DNA of 64,000 nt from Nocardia sp. NBC_00416 (GCF_036032445.1 NZ_CP107932.1:4032501-4096500); one strand, 5' to 3'. Shown: positions 51,941-61,071, numbered from the stretch's first letter. Numbers and translations are program-made. The notes: generated from the sequence alone by a model not told the origin.

Positions 51941-52876
51941 ATGACTTCCGAACACACCCTCCCCGCCGCACTCCCCGCAGTGGTCAAGCTCGGGTCCAGG
52001 ATCGGGGCGCGGATCGACGGGGTGCGGTTGGGCGGCGATCTCGGCCCGGCCGCCGTCGAGACCATCCGCAAGGCGCTGGTGGAGCACAAGGTGATCTTCT
52101 TCCGCGGCCAGGACCAGCTGACCGAGGACGGTCAGTACGAATTCGCTCAACTGCTGGGCACCCCGACCACCCCGCATCCCACCGTCACCTCGCACGGCGA
52201 GAAGACCCTCGCCATCGATTCCGAATACGGCAGCGCCAACAGCTGGCATACGGACGTGACCTTCGTGGACCGGATTCCGAAGGCCTCGATCCTGCGCGCG
52301 GTCACCCTGCCGCCCTACGGCGGCTCCACCACTTGGGCCTCCACCGTGGCCGCCTATGAATCGTTGCCGGAGCCGCTGCGGTTGCTGGCCGAGAACCTGC
52401 GGGCCCTGCACACCAACGTCTACGACTATGTGGGCCGACACGGCGAACAGCCCGACGAGAAGACCAGCGAGCACCGCGCCGAGTTCGAGTCCTCGCTCTA
52501 CGAGACCGAGCATCCGGTGGTCCGGGTGCATCCGGAGAGCGGCGAGCGGGCACTGCTGCTCGGTCATTTCGTGAAGAATTTCGTCGGTTTCTCGACCACC
52601 GAATCCCAGACCCTGTTCCGGCTCTTCCAGGACCGGGTGACCCGGTTGGAGAACACGGTGCGCTGGGATTGGCAGCTGGGCGATGTCGCGATCTGGGACA
52701 ACCGCGCGACCCAGCACTACGCGATCAACGATTACGACGGCCGGGCGCGGCGCCTCACCCGGATCACCCTCGCCGGGGATATCCCGGTGGGTGTCGACGG
52801 CCGGCCCAGTACGGTCCGCACCGGTGACGCCGAGCACTACTCGGTGGTCGAAGCGCCCCGGCAGCTGGCCTCCTGA
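51941..52876 (+). CDS. TauD/AtsK-like Fe(II)/2-oxoglutarate dioxygenase
   Basis: 311 aa. Iron ligands are His103 and Asp105 (SWHTDVTF) and His259 (ATQHYAINDY), with Arg270 in GRARR able to bind 2-oxoglutarate. FFRGQDQLTEDGQYEFAQLLG is the family's N-terminal signature. Relatives cleave taurine, alkyl sulfates (Rv3406 type) or aryloxyacids; the substrate cannot be told here. GAGG before ATG 51941 favours this start over ATG 51905. Confidence 0.88.
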   Translation: MTSEHTLPAALPAVVKLGSRIGARIDGVRLGGDLGPAAVETIRKALVEHKVIFFRGQDQLTEDGQYEFAQLLGTPTTPHPTVTSHGEKTLAIDSEYGSANSWHTDVTFVDRIPKASILRAVTLPPYGGSTTWASTVAAYESLPEPLRLLAENLRALHTNVYDYVGRHGEQPDEKTSEHRAEFESSLYETEHPVVRVHPESGERALLLGHFVKNFVGFSTTESQTLFRLFQDRVTRLENTVRWDWQLGDVAIWDNRATQHYAINDYDGRARRLTRITLAGDIPVGVDGRPSTVRTGDAEHYSVVEAPRQLAS

Positions 52877-53003
52877 GCGGCCGACGCGGACCGGTCCGGC
52901 GGTCGCCGACAGGCGGGCCGGTACGCGTCCGGCTGCCCTTGACGGGGCGGCCGGACAAGCCCGGTTGCGCGCGTCGGGTGGGGTATCAGCCAGACTGGTG
53001 GCC

Positions 53004-53156
53004 ATGAGCAACTGGCCACCGATTGGTTCGCCCAGCGCGGCACCGGGCGAAACCGGGGCCTACCCGGGTAGTGACGGCGATGCCCCGACCGCAACGGGAG
53101 CTGCGACGACCGCCGCGCTCGGTACCCCCCGCCACCCCGCGGGAGCCGCCTGGTGA
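53004..53156 (+). CDS. Possible small ORF (50 aa)
   Basis: MSNWPPIGSPSAAPGETG.., Gly/Ala/Pro/Thr-rich, ends in HPAGAAW. No family recognised. Its stop overlaps the GTG start of a second small frame (GTGA), the coupling style used throughout this genome, and the pair ends two bases before a perfect hairpin. Could equally be chance in GC-rich DNA. Confidence 0.3.
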   Translation: MSNWPPIGSPSAAPGETGAYPGSDGDAPTATGAATTAALGTPRHPAGAAW

Positions 53157-53326
53157 GACGGCGTCGCACTGCCCGTGGCCCCCGTAGTCGCAGCCGTTAC
53201 GAATTGCGCGCGCCCGCGCATCGGCGCCCGACCGTGCATCCCACTCCGGCGGCGCTCACCGATAAACCGTGTGGCGGCGTGATGTGCGTCCGGCCCGGGC
53301 CGGGGCAGCCCGAGAACGAGTCGTAA
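53153..53326 (+). CDS. Possible small ORF (57 aa), Arg-rich
   Basis: VRRRRTARGPRSRSRYEL.., strongly basic N-terminal half, then PCGGVMCVRPG with two Cys. Unknown. TAA stop at 53324-53326 directly abuts the hairpin 53328-53349, as if a transcript ended here. Confidence 0.3.
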   Translation: MRRRRTARGPRSRSRYELRAPAHRRPTVHPTPAALTDKPCGGVMCVRPGPGQPENES

Positions 53327-53327
53327 C

Positions 53328-53349
53328 ACCGTCGCGGACCCGCGACGGT
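53328..53349. terminator. Perfect 9-bp hairpin between convergent units
   Basis: ACCGTCGCG (53328-53336) and CGCGACGGT (53341-53349) with loop GACC; it ends two bases from the mce stop on the minus strand, so it probably works in both directions. Confidence 0.6.
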
Positions 53350-53350
53350 C

Positions 53351-54565
53351 TCAGCGCATCCCGGGCATACCGGCGAACAGCACCTCGAACACGGTCGGGT
53401 GGTTCTGGTAGATCCGCGTGGACGGGATGAACGGGTTGACCTCCGAGGTGTCGGTGACCAGGTAGTCCGCGTGGCTGCCCGGCGCCCGGTCCAGCACACC
53501 CGCGCAGCGCGGACCGCCGGTCGCGTTCACCTTGGGCAGGTCGTTGGGATACTGATAGGCCTCCGCGCCGTACATGAAGCTGGCGTTGAACGAGGCGCCC
53601 GGGTTGCGTCCGCCGAACAGATCCTCGGCCAGCGGCATCGCTTTGGCGAGACCGCGGACGACACAGTCCAGGGTGGGTTTGTAGGCGTTGAGCAGCTCTG
53701 TGGTCGGCCGCAGCAGATCCAGCGCGGTGACCAGACTCTGCTCGTTCTCGTTCAGCACCGCGCCGGTGGTGTCGGCCAGGCCGATCGTGTCCAGCAGCAG
53801 CGCGTCGAAACCCTGTTCGTTATCGGTGAGGGTATGGCTGAGAGCGGTGGCGTTGTCGACGGTGCGCAGCAGGTCCGGGGCGGTATCGGCGTAGAGGTTG
53901 GTGACGGCCGCCGTCGCCTCGAAATCGTGCTGCAGTGCCGGAATGCTGGGATTGATCTCGCGCAGCAGCTTGTCCGCGTTCACCAGCAGTCCGCCGAGCT
54001 GTTCCCCGCGCCCCTGTAGTGCGGTGCCGAGGGCGGTGAGCGTGGCGTTGAGCTTGGCCGGTTCGACCATGGCCAGGACTTCGGTGAGCCTTTCGAACAG
54101 TGTGTTGAATTCGACGGTCACCGATTCGCCCCGCACCACCTGACCCGGCTGTAGCCGGCCCGCGGGCTGGGCGGGTTCGAGGAAATTCACGTACTTGGCG
54201 CCGAATACCGTGGTGGAGCGGATATCCACGAGCGCGTTGCCCGGTACGAGGCGCATCAGGTCGGGGTTCATATCGAGTTCGAGGCGTACTTCCCCGTTCT
54301 CGGATTTCACCGAGCCCACCCGGCCGACCTCGGCGCCCCGGAATTTGACCTTGGCGTCGGGATCCATCACCAGCCCGCTGCGCGGCACCACGACCGCGAC
54401 CGGTTCCTTCGGGGTGAATCCACCGAGGAACAGGGTCAGCGAGAGCACGACCGCCAGTACCAGGGCCAGCACCATTCCCAGTGCCGCGAGTTTGTACTGC
54501 AGGACGGCCCAGACCTTGCGCCGCGTCGATCGCCGATCGGACTCGGTGTGTATCGGTACCACCAC
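53351..54565 (-). CDS. Orphan MCE-family protein
   Basis: 404 aa. Basic N-terminus, one TM/uncleaved signal (about residues 28-50, LAALGMVLALVLAVVLSLTLFLGGF), then an MlaD/MCE domain (VVVPRSGLVMDPDAKVKFRGAEVGRVGSV) and the MceA-like helical C-terminal region ending TVFEVLFAGMPGMR. MCE proteins form lipid/steroid-uptake channels with YrbE permeases, which are absent here. GTG start. A copy of the P450-regulon operator lies 53 bp upstream, linking it to the catabolic cluster. Confidence 0.87.
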   Translation of the reverse strand: MVVPIHTESDRRSTRRKVWAVLQYKLAALGMVLALVLAVVLSLTLFLGGFTPKEPVAVVVPRSGLVMDPDAKVKFRGAEVGRVGSVKSENGEVRLELDMNPDLMRLVPGNALVDIRSTTVFGAKYVNFLEPAQPAGRLQPGQVVRGESVTVEFNTLFERLTEVLAMVEPAKLNATLTALGTALQGRGEQLGGLLVNADKLLREINPSIPALQHDFEATAAVTNLYADTAPDLLRTVDNATALSHTLTDNEQGFDALLLDTIGLADTTGAVLNENEQSLVTALDLLRPTTELLNAYKPTLDCVVRGLAKAMPLAEDLFGGRNPGASFNASFMYGAEAYQYPNDLPKVNATGGPRCAGVLDRAPGSHADYLVTDTSEVNPFIPSTRIYQNHPTVFEVLFAGMPGMR

Positions 54566-54617
54566 TCACCTGCCTCGAACTGTTCGGCACCCCGGCGTGC
54601 CGAACTGACCGGATTTA

Positions 54618-54635
54618 TGTCCAGACAGTTGTCCA
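54618..54635. promoter_or_regulatory. Putative operator A, upstream of mce gene
   Basis: TGTCCAGACAGTTGTCCA: a TGTCCA direct repeat around a GACA-GT-TGTC dyad. The same pattern occurs at 58565-58582, 58776-58785 and 63553-63566. Confidence 0.6.
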
Positions 54636-54722
54636 TGTTATTGGTGATTCGACCCGGGCGGGCGGTTTTCACCGATCACGTCCGGATTTTCCGTCAAGTA
54701 CCGTTTGCGCAGGTAGAAAGTG

Positions 54723-54756
54723 AAAAAGGCCCACTCACCACCGGGTGAGCGGGCCT
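54723..54756 (-). terminator. Intrinsic terminator of the P450-gpx operon
   Basis: On the minus strand AGGCCCGCTCACCC..GGTGAGTGGGCCT forms a long stem (one A:C mismatch) followed by TTTTT, the classical form, starting 26 bases after the glutathione peroxidase stop. Confidence 0.8.
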
Positions 54757-54781
54757 CGATCATAAGCCGTTACGGCATCGG

Positions 54782-55267
54782 TTACAGCGCTTTCTCGATC
54801 GCCGCGACCAGCGTGTCCGCATCCGGTGTGGTGGTGGGGCGGAACCGGCCCGCCACCGCACCGTCCCGGTCGATCAGGAACTTCTCGAAATTCCACTGCA
54901 CATCGCCGGCCGCCCCCTCGGCATCCCGCGTGTCGATGATCTCCGCGTACAGCGGGTGCCTGCCGTCGCCGTTCACCTCGACCTTCTCCAACAGCGGAAA
55001 GTCCACGCCGTAGGTGGTGGAGCAGAACTGCTGGATCTCCTCGGCACTGCCCGGCTCCTGGCCCATGAACTGGTTACACGGGACCCCGACCACGCTGAAT
55101 CCGCGATCACCGTAGGTCTTCTGCAGTTCGACCAACCCGGTGTACTGCGGCGTGAGACCGCATTTCGACGCGACGTTGACCAGCAGCACCACCCGGTCGC
55201 CCACCAGCTCACCGAGCGTGGCAGCCGAACCGGACAGCGTGTTCACCGGAATATCTCGAACGTTCAT
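54782..55267 (-). CDS. Glutathione peroxidase-like thiol peroxidase
   Basis: 161 aa. The peroxidatic residue is Cys36 (NVASKCGLTPQY), not selenocysteine; the supporting Gln70 (NQFMGQEPG) and Trp125-Asn126 (WNFEKFL) complete the catalytic tetrad. Cys82 may be the resolving residue, implying thioredoxin (or mycothiol) as reductant. The ATG overlaps the CYP125-like stop (ATGA), so it is the last gene of the P450 operon and may detoxify peroxides from uncoupled P450 turnover. Confidence 0.92.
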   Translation of the reverse strand: MNVRDIPVNTLSGSAATLGELVGDRVVLLVNVASKCGLTPQYTGLVELQKTYGDRGFSVVGVPCNQFMGQEPGSAEEIQQFCSTTYGVDFPLLEKVEVNGDGRHPLYAEIIDTRDAEGAAGDVQWNFEKFLIDRDGAVAGRFRPTTTPDADTLVAAIEKAL

Positions 55268-56487
55268 TCGTAGCGCACCTGCCAACTCTTGATTCCGTTG
55301 ATCCACCCCGATCGCAACCGTACCGGATCGGACACCGAGGACAGGTCGGGCATGGCGTCGGCGATCGCGTTGAACATGAGGTCGATTTCGAGCCGGGCCA
55401 GATTGGCGCCCACGCAGTAATGGGTGCCCGTACCGCCGAACCCGACATGCGGGTTCGGATCGCGCCGGATATCGAAGGCGAAGGGCTCGTCGAAGCCGTC
55501 CTCGTCGAAGTTGGCGGAACTGTAGAACAGTCCGAGCCGCTGACCCTTTTTGATCTCCTGCCCGCCCAGCACATGATCCTCGGTGGCGGTGCGCTGGAAC
55601 GCGGTCACCGGGGTCGCCCAGCGCACGATCTCGTCCGGCGCGGTGCGCGGGCGCTGCGCGCGGTAGAGCTCCCACTGTTCGGGGTTGTCCACGAACGCCT
55701 TCATCCCGTGCGTGATGGCGTTACGCGTGGTCTCGTTACCGGCGACGGCCAGCAGGATGACGAAGAAACCGAACTCGTCGGAAGCCAGTCCGTCACCATC
55801 GACGTCGGCGTTGACGAGCTGGGTCACGATATCGTCGGCCGGACAGGACCGCCGCTGTTCGGCCATGTTCCAGGCGTAACCCAGGATCTCCGCGGACGCC
55901 ACCGTCGGGTCGCCGTATTCGGGATCGTCGTAGTTGAGCATCTGGTTCGACCAGTCGAACACCTTGCGGCGGTCCTCCTGCGGGACCCCGAGCAGTTCGG
56001 CGATCGCCTGCAGCGGCAGTTCGCACGCGACCTGGGTGACGAAATCGCCGCCGCCGGACTTCTTCGCCTCGTGCACGATCCGGTGCGCGCGATCGGTGAG
56101 CGCGTCGCGCAGCCCCTCCACCGCCCGGGGCGTGAACCCCTTGGCGACGATCCGCCGCACCTTGGAGTGCTTCGGGGGATCCATGTTCACCAGCAGCGCT
56201 TCGGTGAGCTGCATCTGGTCGGGGGTGATATCGCCGGGCAGCCGGACGATGGACCCCTTCTGCTGCGACGAGTACAGCTCCGGGTTGCGTGAGAGCTCCT
56301 TGACGTCCTCCAGCTTGCTGACCACCCAGTAGCCGCCGTCGTTGAAACCGCCCGAGGTCTCGTCGGATTGGGCGTTCCACCAGACCGGCGACGTCCGCCG
56401 CAGCAGCGCGAATTCCTCGACCGGACTGCGGTCGGCCCACAGCGCGGGATCGGTGAAATCGAAACCCGGTGGCAGTGCGGCTGTCAT
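55264..56487 (-). CDS. Cytochrome P450, CYP125-like (steroid C26/27 hydroxylase type)
   Basis: 407 aa. I-helix AGNETT, DEIVRWATPVTAFQRTA (ExxR region), haem loop GFGGTGTHYCVGANLARLEI, and C-terminal LRSGWINGIKSWQV. These stretches closely follow CYP125A1, which oxidises the cholesterol side chain in actinobacteria. It could act on another steroid or terpenoid; the family name is by resemblance only. Start 56487, one base from the SDR stop. Confidence 0.9.
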   Translation of the reverse strand: MTAALPPGFDFTDPALWADRSPVEEFALLRRTSPVWWNAQSDETSGGFNDGGYWVVSKLEDVKELSRNPELYSSQQKGSIVRLPGDITPDQMQLTEALLVNMDPPKHSKVRRIVAKGFTPRAVEGLRDALTDRAHRIVHEAKKSGGGDFVTQVACELPLQAIAELLGVPQEDRRKVFDWSNQMLNYDDPEYGDPTVASAEILGYAWNMAEQRRSCPADDIVTQLVNADVDGDGLASDEFGFFVILLAVAGNETTRNAITHGMKAFVDNPEQWELYRAQRPRTAPDEIVRWATPVTAFQRTATEDHVLGGQEIKKGQRLGLFYSSANFDEDGFDEPFAFDIRRDPNPHVGFGGTGTHYCVGANLARLEIDLMFNAIADAMPDLSSVSDPVRLRSGWINGIKSWQVRYE

Positions 56488-57288
56488 CTAGACGTCCTCT
56501 CCTTCGTCCGGAAGGGGCTTCAGCGGCGCTTCCGGTTGCACCTCGACCAGAACCAGATGGGCGCCCCGCGGGGTGCCGACCACGACGGCGACCGCCCGGG
56601 CCAGGTCGTTGGCGCGCAGCATGTAGGGGTGCCGCGCAAAACCCCAGGCCTGCCACGACTCCAGTAGCGGCCCCACCACCTCGGCCGAGGCGTTCATGCC
56701 CATCCCGGTCACAGTCGGCCCGGGCCGGACCAGCGACGCCCGGATACCCGTGCCCTCGAGTTCCATCCGCAGCTGCCCGACCATCGCCTCGACACCGGCC
56801 TTGGCGGCGCTGTAGGCCCCGTTCCACGGCCGCGGCGCGGGGGCGCAGTCGGAGCTGATCAGCACCACATCGCCGCGCCGCCGGGCCAGCATGCCCGGCA
56901 GCACCGCGTGGGCCATCCGCTGCGCGCCGATCAGGTGGATCTGCACCTGATGCGCGAAATCCGCGGGATCCATGTCCTGGATGAGCCCGAATTCGATATC
57001 TCCGGCGCCGGAGACCAGGATCTCGGTCGGCCCGATGGCCGCCTCGGACGCCGCCACGAATTCGTCGACCGAGGCCTGATCGGTCACATCGAGGCGGTGC
57101 GCGAAGGCGGTGCCGCCCTCGGCCCGGATCTTGCCGGCGAGATCCTCCAGAATCTCCACCCGGCGCGCGCCGAGCGCCACCGGATGACCCTGGGCGGCCA
57201 GTTCCACGGCGGTAGCGGCGCCGATACCCGACGAAGCGCCGGCGACGATGGCCGGCCGCTTCTCGGGATGGGGATCGAACCGGGGCAT
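56488..57288 (-). CDS. Short-chain dehydrogenase/reductase
   Basis: 266 aa classical SDR. Cofactor loop GASSGIGAATA, Ser in LISSD and catalytic YSAAK (YxxxK). The usual NNAG is SGAG. The residue pattern ARR after strand 2 suggests NADP(H). Second gene of the operon; one base separates it from the upstream P450 stop. Confidence 0.9.
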   Translation of the reverse strand: MPRFDPHPEKRPAIVAGASSGIGAATAVELAAQGHPVALGARRVEILEDLAGKIRAEGGTAFAHRLDVTDQASVDEFVAASEAAIGPTEILVSGAGDIEFGLIQDMDPADFAHQVQIHLIGAQRMAHAVLPGMLARRRGDVVLISSDCAPAPRPWNGAYSAAKAGVEAMVGQLRMELEGTGIRASLVRPGPTVTGMGMNASAEVVGPLLESWQAWGFARHPYMLRANDLARAVAVVVGTPRGAHLVLVEVQPEAPLKPLPDEGEDV

Positions 57289-58491
57289 TTACCGCACCTC
57301 CACGGAGATCGGGAGCTTCGCGAAGCCCCGCACATTGCTCGAGTGCACGCGCTCGAAGCTTTCGCGTACCTGATAGGACTGCACGCGCGAGGTGAACTCG
57401 CTCAGCGCGACAGTGGTTTCCAGCCGGGCCAGATGTGCGCCGAGGCAGAAGTGCACACCGGCGCCGAAACTGGCCAGATTGCCCTTCTCGGCACGGTCCA
57501 GGTCGTAGCTGTCGCCGTCGTCGAAGACATCGCCGTCCCGGTTGGCCGAACCGATCAGCAGCAGCACCTTCGACCCGGCCGGGATCACCCGGCCGTGATA
57601 CTCCAGTTCCTCGGTGGCGGTCCGCGCCACGATCTGGCTGGAGGTGTCGTAGCGCAGGGTCTCCTCGACCCAATCCGAAACCCGCTCCGGATCGGCGGCG
57701 ACCTTGGCGTATTCCGCCGGGTTGCGGCCGGCCCAGTACAGGGCGTTGCCCAGCAGTTTGGTGGTGGTCTCGTTCCCGGCCACGACCATCAGGAACATGA
57801 AGCCGATGATCTCGTCCTCGGTCAGCCGGTCACCGTCGATCTCCGCCTGGAGCAGCGCGGAGGTGAGGTCGTCCGCCGGCTTCTTCCGGCGCTCGGCCAC
57901 CATGTTCGCGTAGTAGACCACCAAGTTCAGCGAGGCTTCGATCGCGGTATCCGGGACATCGGTCACGCCGTCCTCGCGGTGCATGACCATATCCGCCATA
58001 TGGCGGATCTCGTCGCGGTCGGCGACCGGTACGCCCATCAGTTCGGAGATGACGTCCATCGGCAGCTTGCCCGCGAACTCCTGGATCCAGTCGAATTCAC
58101 CGCGTTCGAGAGCCGGTTCCAGGTATTCCAGCGTCAACTCCCGGATACGGGTTTCCATATCGGCCACCCGCTTGGGGGTGAATCCCTTGAAGACCAGCTT
58201 GCGCATCCGCATATGCCGGGGATCGTCCATCGCGAGGAACGACATGGTCTTGTGCGCGTGCGGCCCCCAGGCCGCGGGGTCCAGCGAGACCCCGTTGGCA
58301 TTCGACAGCTGGGCGGCATTGCGGAACCCGGCGGTGACATCCGCGTGCCGGGACAATGCGTAGAAGTCGAGTTCGGCGTTGTAGTAGAGCGGCGCCTCCG
58401 CGCGCAGCCGGGCGTAGATCGGGTACGGGTCCTCGTGCAAGGTGTAGTCGTACGGATCGAACGTCACCGGTTCCAACGATGCGGCCGTCAT
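57289..58491 (-). CDS. Cytochrome P450 (first gene of minus-strand operon)
   Basis: 400 aa. AGNETTTKLLG I-helix, WVEETLRYD (ExxR), haem loop ASFGAGVHFCLGAHLAR. GAGGTGG before ATG 58491 fixes the start. Not a CYP125 by its haem loop; family and substrate unknown. Transcribed divergently from the aldehyde dehydrogenase, with two operator copies between. Confidence 0.9.
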   Translation of the reverse strand: MTAASLEPVTFDPYDYTLHEDPYPIYARLRAEAPLYYNAELDFYALSRHADVTAGFRNAAQLSNANGVSLDPAAWGPHAHKTMSFLAMDDPRHMRMRKLVFKGFTPKRVADMETRIRELTLEYLEPALERGEFDWIQEFAGKLPMDVISELMGVPVADRDEIRHMADMVMHREDGVTDVPDTAIEASLNLVVYYANMVAERRKKPADDLTSALLQAEIDGDRLTEDEIIGFMFLMVVAGNETTTKLLGNALYWAGRNPAEYAKVAADPERVSDWVEETLRYDTSSQIVARTATEELEYHGRVIPAGSKVLLLIGSANRDGDVFDDGDSYDLDRAEKGNLASFGAGVHFCLGAHLARLETTVALSEFTSRVQSYQVRESFERVHSSNVRGFAKLPISVEVR

Positions 58492-58564
58492 CGGACCCAC
58501 CTCTGTTTCGATAACGAGTTCTCGCCGGGCGCGGCCGACCGGCCACCGCGTAGAGACACATAGC

Positions 58565-58582
58565 TGGACATGTGTCTGGACG
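58565..58582. promoter_or_regulatory. Putative operator B
   Basis: Reverse strand CGTCCAGACACATGTCCA, differing from operator A at three positions; GACA-CA-TGTC dyad. Flanked by GGTAC, as is operator D. Confidence 0.6.
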
Positions 58583-58775
58583 GTACCAGCGGCACGCCGT
58601 CGCGACAATGATCGTACGGGAATTCACTGATCAACCGCATGAATCCGGCGGTCGCCGAGTTCGCTGCCGAACTCCACCCGCAGCGCCCCACAATCCGGCA
58701 CGATCGATATCAAGAGCGTGGGGATAGAACCCGTTCTTGCACTCGCCGAAGATTCCGGACTATATTCCATACACC

Positions 58776-58785
58776 TGTCCAGACA
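58776..58785. promoter_or_regulatory. Putative operator C (half site)
   Basis: TGTCCAGACA identical to the first ten bases of operator A and followed by the same GT, but the second TGTCCA is not kept. It overlaps the likely ALDH transcription/translation start region. Confidence 0.45.
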
Positions 58786-58800
58786 GTATTGGGGTCTTTC

Positions 58801-60270
58801 ATGAACAGTCTTCTGCCCGGCGACAGTTCTCGACTGCTGATCGGCGGCAGCCTGGTCGGCGGCGGCAACGGCGTGTTCGACAATGTGAACCCGGCAACCG
58901 AGCAGGTCATCGGCACCGCGGCCGATGCCGACGCGGCGGATATGAACGCCGCGATCGCCGCCGCGCGTACGGCTTTCGACGACACCGACTGGTCTCGCGA
59001 CCACGCCTTCCGGGTCCGCTGCCTCGAACAGCTCCAGACAGCGCTCACAGCGCACGCCGAGGAGCTGCGCGAGATCACCGTGGCCGAGGTCGGCGCACCG
59101 ATCATGTTCACCAGCGGCCCCCAGCTCGAAGGGCCCGTGGCGGATCTGAGTTTCGCCATCGGACTGGCCCGCGACTACAAGTGGGAAACCGAACTCGGGG
59201 TGGCCGCGCCGATGGGCATCAGCACCCATCGAGTGCTGCGGAAAGAAGCGATCGGCGTGGTCGGCGCGATCACCCCGTGGAACTTCCCGCACCAGATCAA
59301 CTTCGCGAAACTGGGTCCCGCGCTGGCGGCGGGCAACACCGTCGTACTGAAACCGGCGCCCGATACGCCCTGGTGCGCGGCGGCCCTGGCCTCGATCATC
59401 ACCGAGGAGACCGATATCCCGCCCGGGGTGGTCAATATCATCACCTCCGCCGATCACGGCCTGGGCGCGCAGCTGTCCACCGACCCGCGAGTCGACCTGA
59501 TCAGCTTCACCGGTTCCACCAACACCGGTCGCGCCGTGATGGCCGGCGCCGCGGCGAATCTGAAGAAGACCTTCCTGGAACTGGGCGGCAAATCGGCGTT
59601 CATCGTGCTCGACGACGCCGACCTGGGCACCGCGGTGGGCTACGCCGGATTCTCGCTGTGCGTGCACGCCGGCCAGGGCTGCGCCCTGTCCACCCGGCTG
59701 CTGGTGCCGCGCGCCCGCTACGAGGAAGCGCTCGAAGCGGCCGCCGCGACCATGCGCGGAATCCGGCCCGGCGATCCCACCAACCCCGGAACCATCTGCG
59801 GCCCGGTGATCTCCGACCGCCAGCGGACCCGGGTACTGGGCTATATCGACAGCGCCCGCGCCGACGGCGGCCGGATCGTCGTCGGCGGCGGCCGGCCCAC
59901 CGAGCACGAGCGCGGGTTCTACGTCGAACCCACCGTGATCGCCGACCTGGACAACAGCGCGAAGGCCGCCCAGGAGGAGATCTTCGGGCCGGTGCTCGTC
60001 GTCCTCCCCTACGACGGCGACGACGACGCCGTCCGCATCGCCAACGATTCCCCGTACGGCCTGTCCGGCGCGGTCTGGGGCACCGACCCCGCGCGGATCC
60101 GCCACGTCACCGATCGGGTGCGCACCGGAACGCTCGGCGTCAACGGCGGCATGTGGTACAGCGCCGACGCGCCGTTCGGCGGCTACAAGCAGTCCGGTAT
60201 CGGCCGTGAGATGGGTGTCGCGGGATTCGAGGAGTACCTCGAGACCAAGCTCGTCGCCACCGCCCAGTAG
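58801..60270 (+). CDS. Aldehyde dehydrogenase
   Basis: 489 aa NAD(P)-dependent ALDH. PWNFPHQINF (oxyanion Asn), FTGSTNTGRAV, general base Glu in LELGGKS, catalytic Cys in GQGCALSTR and EEIFGPV are all intact. Start ATG 58801. First gene of the plus-strand operon; likely oxidises an aldehyde produced after P450 hydroxylation. Confidence 0.94.
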   Translation: MNSLLPGDSSRLLIGGSLVGGGNGVFDNVNPATEQVIGTAADADAADMNAAIAAARTAFDDTDWSRDHAFRVRCLEQLQTALTAHAEELREITVAEVGAPIMFTSGPQLEGPVADLSFAIGLARDYKWETELGVAAPMGISTHRVLRKEAIGVVGAITPWNFPHQINFAKLGPALAAGNTVVLKPAPDTPWCAAALASIITEETDIPPGVVNIITSADHGLGAQLSTDPRVDLISFTGSTNTGRAVMAGAAANLKKTFLELGGKSAFIVLDDADLGTAVGYAGFSLCVHAGQGCALSTRLLVPRARYEEALEAAAATMRGIRPGDPTNPGTICGPVISDRQRTRVLGYIDSARADGGRIVVGGGRPTEHERGFYVEPTVIADLDNSAKAAQEEIFGPVLVVLPYDGDDDAVRIANDSPYGLSGAVWGTDPARIRHVTDRVRTGTLGVNGGMWYSADAPFGGYKQSGIGREMGVAGFEEYLETKLVATAQ

Positions 60271-60321
60271 ATCCCGAACCACTTCCAGCCAAGCTTTCCC
60301 AACCAGCGAGGAGCTCATCTC

Positions 60322-61071
60322 ATGGCTCGTTTCACCGGCCGGTCGGCCATCGTCACGGGCGCGGCCCGCGGTATCGGCGAGGTCTACGCGCAGGCACTGG
60401 CCGCCGAGGGCGCGTCGGTCGTCGTCGCCGACCTGAACGCCGAGGGCGGTACGGCCGTCGCCGAGAAGATCGTCGCCGACGGCGGGACCGCGGCCTTCCA
60501 CCCGGTCGACGTCTCCGATCCCGAATCTGCCAAGGCACTGGCCGATTTCACCGTCGAGAAGTACGGCAAGATCGATCATCTGGTCAACAACGCCGCCATC
60601 TACGGCGGAATGAAACTCGACCTGCTGCTCACCGTGCCCTGGGACTACTACAAGAAGTTCATGTCGGTGAACCTGGACGGCGCACTGGTGATGACCCGCG
60701 CGGTCTGGGAGAACATGGCCGCCAACGGCGGCGGCTCGATCGTCAACCAGTCCTCGACGGCGGCCTGGGTGTACTCCGGTTTCTACGGGCTGGCCAAGGT
60801 GGGCGTCAACGGCCTCACCCAGCAGCTGGCCACCGAACTCGGCGGCTCGAATATCCGGGTCAACGCGATCGCGCCCGGCCCCACCGACACCGAGGCGACC
60901 AAGAGCACCACACCCGCGAACATGGTCAAGGACATGGTGAACCGGCTGCCGCTCAAGCGGATGGGCACGCCCGAGGATCTGGCCGGAGCGCTGCTCTACC
61001 TGCTCTCCGACGACGCCTCCTGGGTCACCGGTCAGATCTTCTGTGTCGACGGCGGGCAGGTGATCCGCTGA
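60322..61071 (+). CDS. Short-chain dehydrogenase/reductase
   Basis: 249 aa SDR. GAARGIGEVYA cofactor loop, Asp after strand 2 (VVADLNAEGG) suggesting NAD(H), VNNAAIYGG, SSTAAW and YGLAK (YxxxK), C-terminal GQIFCVDGGQ. The stop overlaps the next start (TGATG). Substrate unknown. Confidence 0.92.
   Translation: MARFTGRSAIVTGAARGIGEVYAQALAAEGASVVVADLNAEGGTAVAEKIVADGGTAAFHPVDVSDPESAKALADFTVEKYGKIDHLVNNAAIYGGMKLDLLLTVPWDYYKKFMSVNLDGALVMTRAVWENMAANGGGSIVNQSSTAAWVYSGFYGLAKVGVNGLTQQLATELGGSNIRVNAIAPGPTDTEATKSTTPANMVKDMVNRLPLKRMGTPEDLAGALLYLLSDDASWVTGQIFCVDGGQVIR

Larger units (their letters stand above)
58492..58800. promoter_or_regulatory. Divergent P450/ALDH promoter region
   Basis: 309 bp without a gene, holding promoters for both operons. 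Contains operator copies at 58565-58582 (near the P450) and 58776-58785 (near the ALDH, 15 bp before its ATG). Confidence 0.6.

Noticed and set aside
54782..55675. Selenocysteine in the glutathione peroxidase or SelW-like protein
   Set aside because: Both active sites have Cys codons (Cys36 here; CTQC in the SelW-like protein at 32112-32417) and no in-frame TGA.
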